The translations under genes were made by a program, and so were the position numbers. This document shows, one piece after another, positions 6,718 to 10,435 of a DNA stretch of 10,435 bases; position 1 is the stretch's first letter; each line of letters starts with the position of its first letter. A model generated the notes under the pieces. It saw only the letters and a list, made by a program, of their open reading frames with translations, was not told where the DNA came from and ran no database searches. This stretch comes from CAZCVI01 sp964502145 (GTDB lineage: Bacteria > Acidobacteriota > Aminicenantia > UBA2199): NCBI GenBank assembly GCA_964502145.1, contig CAZCVI010000140.1, positions 1 through 10,435 on the forward strand. The letters run 5' to 3'.

Positions 6718-7637
6718 TACTTGCCTCCGTAATTCGAGATGATCAGTGCAGCCAATACGACCACGGCGACCGCGGTCATGAGGAAGATAAACTGGGGCAC
6801 GTGGATCATTCGTAAGCGGGCCAACAGTGATTCCACCAACCCGATCAGTAGCGCGATAGAAAAAATAATGGCAAGATAAAGCAGCAGGCGGAAGGGGAGT
6901 GACAATCCGGTTGGCATTAACAAGCAGGGCACCAAGGAGGAGAGAATCACCATTTTTGCTGCTACCGCATATTGAATCAATCCCAGGTCCGGCCCGGAGT
7001 TATCCAGGATCATCACCTCGTGAATCATCGTTAATTCCAGGTGCGTGTTGGGATCATCGACTGGCACACGGCATCCTTCGACCAATACCATCAGAAACAC
7101 CACCAGCGAACCCAGGCCTTTCACCAGCGGGGCCATGGTTGCTTTATCCGGTAAAAAAGTGAACAATGCATCAAACCGGGTAAACCCACTGATAAAACAA
7201 AGCGTACCAATAAACAGAAAAAATGCCGGTTCCACAAAAATGGAGAAGGTCGCCTCACGACTTGCGCCCATACCCTCGAAACTACTGCCTGTATCAAGCG
7301 CGGCCAGGATATTAAAAAACTTACCGAGCGCCAGAATGTAGACAAAGAAGATGATATCGCCGTCAAATCCCAGGATAGCCCGATGGCCGATGAGCGGCAC
7401 CACTAATCCCGCGCAGATTACTGCTGCCAAGTTCAGTGACGGTGCCACCCGGAAGATAAACGACGTGTGCTGACCGACTACTGCGCTTTTTTTCATGAGT
7501 CTAATAAAATCATAAAAGGGTTGCCACAAAGAAGGTCCCTGGCGACCCGCCCAAATTGATTTCACCCGGTTGATGATCCCAATAAAAAGAAACGGAACGC
7601 AAATTAAAACGAGGAGAATGGCGCTAATTTCCAGCAT
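6717..7637 (-). CDS. Membrane subunit, HyfC/HycD-like (NuoH-related)
   Basis: A membrane protein of about 306 residues, the NuoH-family anchor joining the soluble arm to the membrane arm. Family motifs are visible: RVKSIWAGRQGPSLWQPFYD (24-43), DTGSSFEGMGASREATFS (115-132), and ELTMIHEVMILDNSGPDLG (201-219). These charged loops face the cytoplasm and line the cavity below the large subunit. I chose the ATG at 7637 rather than one at 7658: it has GGAG seven bases upstream, lies two bases after the HyfB-like stop, and starts directly with the first membrane segment (MLEISAILLVLICVPF). The longer start would overlap the upstream gene by 19 bases and has no ribosome binding site. Confidence 0.9.
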   Translation of the reverse strand: MLEISAILLVLICVPFLFIGIINRVKSIWAGRQGPSLWQPFYDFIRLMKKSAVVGQHTSFIFRVAPSLNLAAVICAGLVVPLIGHRAILGFDGDIIFFVYILALGKFFNILAALDTGSSFEGMGASREATFSIFVEPAFFLFIGTLCFISGFTRFDALFTFLPDKATMAPLVKGLGSLVVFLMVLVEGCRVPVDDPNTHLELTMIHEVMILDNSGPDLGLIQYAVAAKMVILSSLVPCLLMPTGLSLPFRLLLYLAIIFSIALLIGLVESLLARLRMIHVPQFIFLMTAVAVVVLAALIISNYGGK

Positions 7638-7639
7638 GG

Positions 7640-9616
7640 TTATCTCCACAACGCCCATAATATTGCCGCTGCCAGGAATAACAGACTATATAATATATAT
7701 TGTTGCGTTCCGCCACGCTGAATCCAATCGAGTCGTTTGAGGAACCATTGGATGCCCCGTGTAATCGGTTGAATAATATTTTTTTCCACCCGGTCTGGGA
7801 AGGCCGTTTCCACTTTTCCCTGGCTTGCGAATATCGGGTCTGGTTGTTCGATTTTGAAGGACATGCCTGTCAATGATTTATACAGTAATAAGAAGGTACG
7901 CGAAAAGGAAGAGGCCGTGTATTGCATCCGTGGATTGGGTGCAGTGTAGCCGCAGCCCCAAACTGGGCCTGATTCGACGTGACGGTGTTTCAACAAGCGA
8001 AAGCGGACCAAGTAGATCACCACCAACACCAGAATAAATATAAAAAAAGCGAGTGATATCCGATTCAGCAAAACCAGCGGTAAAATAGTTTTGAATTCGG
8101 TGGTGGTGGCAAACAGTTGGATCGGTTTTTCCACCAGGAAGAGCACCCATTGCGGGAACAATCCCAACAGCACGACCAACACCGCAGGAAAAGCCATGCC
8201 CAGACGCATCGACCAGTCAACGTCCCCTGCTTCCCCGTGGAATTTTTCACGTGGGGAGCCCAGGTACATCGTGCCGAACATTCGTGTGAAGGCCAGAATT
8301 ACTGCGGCGCCCACAAAACCGAGACAAGCCAGTGAGAACATGCTCACGGCATTTAATAGCGGGTTGGCCATTTGGATTCCTTTGATCATAGCCATGTAGA
8401 GTAGGAATTTGCCAATAAAACCGTTTAGTGGAGGTAGGCCGCAGATGGCCGCGCATCCTGTCAGTGAGAAAGCGGCGGTATAAGGCATAGTATGAATCAA
8501 GCCGCCCATTTTTTCCATGTCTCGTTCGTGCGTGTGCAGGTATACTGCGCCCGCAGTGAAAAAGAGCAGTGATTTAAATAACGCGTGATTCAACAGATGA
8601 ACGAGACAAGCGCCAAAACCGAGCCAAACCATGGCCGGGTTCCCGTAAGACAGTCCGAGCATACCCAAACCCAAGCCCAGACCCATGATACCGATATTTT
8701 CGATACTGGAGTAAGCCAGCAGGCGTTTGTTGTCGCGTTGGGCAATGGCGTAAAAGGTGCCGATAAGCGCCGCGACCAATGATATACCCAGCACGAAGTA
8801 ACCGAGTCCCAGAGCAGGTATGCCCATCAGGGAAACGATGCGTAGGATGCCATAGATACCTGTTTTGATCATTACTGCTGACATGATCGCGGAAATATGG
8901 CCCGGAGCAGCAGGATGGGCTTTGGGTAACCAGACATGGAAGGGGATGAAGCCAGCTTTGGTTCCAAAGCCGATAAAAAAAAGAATAAAGACCAACGAAC
9001 CCTGTGCCGGGTGGTTGGTGAAGTAGGTGATAAAACTATTAAAATCAAATCCGCCGCCATTCAAGTTAATGAGCAGGAACGCGGCGATTAAGAATATCAT
9101 GCCCACGTGCATCGCGATCAGGTAAAACAGGGCGGCGTGGAACACCTCTTTTTTTTCATTTTCAAACGCCACCAGGAAAAATGAGGCCAAGCTCATGATT
9201 TCCCACGCGACCAGAAAAGCAATGCTTTGTTGGAGCACGACGACCAACATCATGAAGATAATCAGGATGGCCAGGAAAAAATAGTGCGCACCTGTGGCAC
9301 GGTTTTGTTTGCAATAGGGTTTCAGGTAACCAGTCGAGTAGATCACCACGGTCAAGCTGACCAGGGCGATAATCACTGTGAAAAAAGCAGACAAACTATC
9401 CAAGCGGCAGGTTACTTCGTTAAAAGGAAAGGAGAGTTGGAATCGAAGTTCCAGGGGTGCCCCGGAAATTAACACCTCAAAAGAAGGAATCAGGATTAAG
9501 GCAGTGGCCGCGGTGGTGAAACCGGTAAAAATGCGTGTTCGCCAGTGATCTGGGGTGATACTTTGGACTATGCCGCCCAGCAGGTAGATCAGTAATGCGT
9601 ATAAGAAGATATTCAT
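7640..9616 (-). CDS. Antiporter-like membrane subunit, HyfB/HycC-like
   Basis: A 658-residue membrane protein, similar in length to E. coli HyfB (about 670). Residues about 130-440 form the antiporter-like core: Glu139 (AWEIMSLASFF), Lys220 in GTKAGFIPFHVWLPKAHPAA, Lys297 (NKRLLAYSSIENIG) and Lys348 (LNHALFKSLLFFTAG). After the core comes the HyfB/HycC-type tail with GPVWGCGY (550-557), an amphipathic charged stretch (about 600-632) and a last membrane segment (about 637-655). This tail resembles the lateral helix arrangement that ties membrane arm subunits together. Its ATG overlaps the TGA of the regulator gene (ATGA) and no ribosome binding site is visible, so its translation should depend on the regulator gene. 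Confidence 0.92.
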   Translation of the reverse strand: MNIFLYALLIYLLGGIVQSITPDHWRTRIFTGFTTAATALILIPSFEVLISGAPLELRFQLSFPFNEVTCRLDSLSAFFTVIIALVSLTVVIYSTGYLKPYCKQNRATGAHYFFLAILIIFMMLVVVLQQSIAFLVAWEIMSLASFFLVAFENEKKEVFHAALFYLIAMHVGMIFLIAAFLLINLNGGGFDFNSFITYFTNHPAQGSLVFILFFIGFGTKAGFIPFHVWLPKAHPAAPGHISAIMSAVMIKTGIYGILRIVSLMGIPALGLGYFVLGISLVAALIGTFYAIAQRDNKRLLAYSSIENIGIMGLGLGLGMLGLSYGNPAMVWLGFGACLVHLLNHALFKSLLFFTAGAVYLHTHERDMEKMGGLIHTMPYTAAFSLTGCAAICGLPPLNGFIGKFLLYMAMIKGIQMANPLLNAVSMFSLACLGFVGAAVILAFTRMFGTMYLGSPREKFHGEAGDVDWSMRLGMAFPAVLVVLLGLFPQWVLFLVEKPIQLFATTTEFKTILPLVLLNRISLAFFIFILVLVVIYLVRFRLLKHRHVESGPVWGCGYTAPNPRMQYTASSFSRTFLLLYKSLTGMSFKIEQPDPIFASQGKVETAFPDRVEKNIIQPITRGIQWFLKRLDWIQRGGTQQYILYSLLFLAAAILWALWR

Positions 9617-10305
9617 TTATCAGTCATTTTTTTATTTTTTTGCCATTGCGCTTCTTTGTTTTGAATCCAGGCAAATATGTCTTCTTTGGTGTGGGGTTGG
9701 CGGATAAATTCGCTGAATTCGCCGTTTTGGCACAGGAAAGAGATATGGGAGAGGATTTGCAGGTGGCGTTTTGAGTTCGCGCTAAGAATAATAAAGATCA
9801 GGAAGACCGGTTTATTATCCAACGCGTTGTAATCAATCGCGTTTTCCAGCAGGCACAGCGCCACGTTTTCGTGATCGATATCCGCGATGATCGGATTTCG
9901 TGGGTGGGGGATGGCAATGCCTTTGCCAATTGCAGTCGGCATCATTTCTTCCCGTTCAATCAGTGAGTAGATCACTGTTTCCCTGTTTACTTCTGGGGGT
10001 AGTGCAATCAGCGGCACCGCGTTTTTGATTACTTCAATTGGGGTGTGGCCGTTGATATTAAAATGAATGCCGCCGCGTTGGATCAGCACGGACAGGTCGA
10101 CTGGCGTGGTGCAGTCGCCCATATCCAGGATTTTGCTGGATACTTCGATTTTATTTTCCAGGATCCACTCTTTGATTTCAGTTTTGTTGAAGTGGTATTG
10201 GTGGTTGATTTTATAGGCGGGAAGTTTTTTCTCTTTGATCCATTTCAAAATAGTTTTTTCATCACTATTGAGCAGGGCGATTAAGTCTTTTGTCTTTAAT
10301 TCCAT
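9613..10305 (-). CDS. Helix-turn-helix protein fused to PTS EIIA (fructose/Ntr type)
   Basis: A 230-residue two-domain protein. Residues 1-52 look like an excisionase/MerR-type helix-turn-helix (KTKDLIALLNSDEKTILKWI followed by KLPAYKINHQYHFNKTEIKEW). Residues about 88-215 are a PTS EIIA domain of the fructose/mannitol/Ntr class, with the phosphorylation site His134 in IGKGIAIPHPRNP and a second conserved histidine (His181) in KRHLQILSHISFL. No EIIB or EIIC transporter domain is present, so a regulatory role is more likely than sugar uptake: phosphate state could alter DNA binding or contact the membrane complex. It is the first gene of the operon and its stop overlaps the start of the HyfB-like gene. 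An AGGA lies 8 bases before the ATG. Whether it regulates this operon is inference. Confidence 0.88.
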   Translation of the reverse strand: MELKTKDLIALLNSDEKTILKWIKEKKLPAYKINHQYHFNKTEIKEWILENKIEVSSKILDMGDCTTPVDLSVLIQRGGIHFNINGHTPIEVIKNAVPLIALPPEVNRETVIYSLIEREEMMPTAIGKGIAIPHPRNPIIADIDHENVALCLLENAIDYNALDNKPVFLIFIILSANSKRHLQILSHISFLCQNGEFSEFIRQPHTKEDIFAWIQNKEAQWQKNKKMTDK

Positions 10306-10343
10306 ATCTTTAATCCTAATAGAGTAAAAGTCAAATAAACGCC

Positions 10344-10372
10344 ATTATAAATCAAATCAGGCAAGAAGTAAA
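10344..10372 (-). promoter_or_regulatory. Putative promoter of the Ehr-like operon
   Basis: On the minus strand TTTACT (10372-10367) and a perfect TATAAT (10349-10344) are spaced by 17 bases. A start near 10337 gives a leader of about 30 bases before the regulator gene. This is the best promoter-like sequence in the window. Confidence 0.55.
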
Positions 10373-10405
10373 GGGATAAAAAAGTATCTATTCAGTTTTT
10401 TGGCA

Positions 10406-10428
10406 ATAGGAATTGATAAGATTCCTAT
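10406..10428. promoter_or_regulatory. Inverted repeat upstream of the operon promoter, candidate operator
   Basis: Eight-base arms ataggaat (10406-10413) and attcctat (10421-10428) flank a 7-base centre (tgataag). It lies 34 bases upstream of the -35 box. No T-run follows on either strand, which argues against a terminator. Symmetry and position fit a binding site for a dimeric regulator, possibly the helix-turn-helix/EIIA protein; this is unproven. Confidence 0.35.
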
Positions 10429-10435
10429 AAGTCTC

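Noticed and set aside
7638..7658. Upstream ATG at 7658 as start of the HyfC-like gene
   Set aside because: It has no ribosome binding site and needs a 19-base overlap; the ATG at 7637 has GGAG at good spacing and starts at the first membrane segment.
2276..9616. Functional hydrogenase-4 (Hyf) or formate hydrogenlyase
   Set aside because: Both [NiFe] cysteine pairs are absent from the large subunit, and no maturation or formate dehydrogenase genes are present in the window.
1..10435. CRISPR arrays, tRNA or rRNA genes, insertion sequences
   Set aside because: No regularly spaced repeats, cloverleaf-like sequence, rRNA segments or transposase motifs were seen.

Overview
All the well-supported genes in this window lie on the minus strand, so the window reads from right to left. 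It looks like a contig from an anaerobic bacterium with moderate base composition. The phylum cannot be fixed from these genes; the gene order (regulator with a PTS EIIA domain, then Hyf-like genes) suits little-cultured anaerobic lineages, but that is only an impression.

Right and centre (about 10372 down to 2276) is one tightly packed operon of seven genes. It starts from a good sigma70-like promoter. The first gene encodes an excisionase/MerR-like helix-turn-helix fused to a PTS EIIA domain, and its stop overlaps the start of the next gene. Then follow two antiporter-like membrane subunits (HyfB-like and HyfF-like), a NuoH/HyfC-like subunit, a HyfE/NuoK-like subunit, a NuoCD/HyfG-like large subunit, and a small subunit in which a two-cluster ferredoxin is fused to the NuoB/HyfI domain. 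Homology would label this 'hydrogenase-4'. The large subunit, however, lacks all four cysteines that hold the [NiFe] centre, while the small subunit keeps its four cluster ligands and the membrane subunits keep their ion-channel residues. This matches the group known as energy-converting hydrogenase related (Ehr) complexes, which sit between group 4 hydrogenases and complex I. The likely design is a ferredoxin-like electron input arm, an altered catalytic subunit of unknown substrate, and an ion-pumping membrane arm, with an EIIA-type regulator translated in step with it.

Left of this (2244 down to 370) is a two-gene module: an AAA/ABC-type ATPase and an HNH endonuclease with overlapping stop and start codons. 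This is the architecture of Septu (PtuA/PtuB) antiphage systems. It has a plausible promoter of its own inside the 107-base gap after the Ehr operon and looks more AT-rich than that operon, so it may be an acquired defence cassette.

The leftmost 369 bases hold no convincing complete gene. They contain a perfect 32-base palindrome with extra outer pairing (likely the terminator of the defence module or a mobile palindromic element), a GC-rich patch of unknown nature, a short plus-strand ORF with a strong ribosome binding site, and a promoter pointing out of the window, possibly for a gene that starts at base 16.
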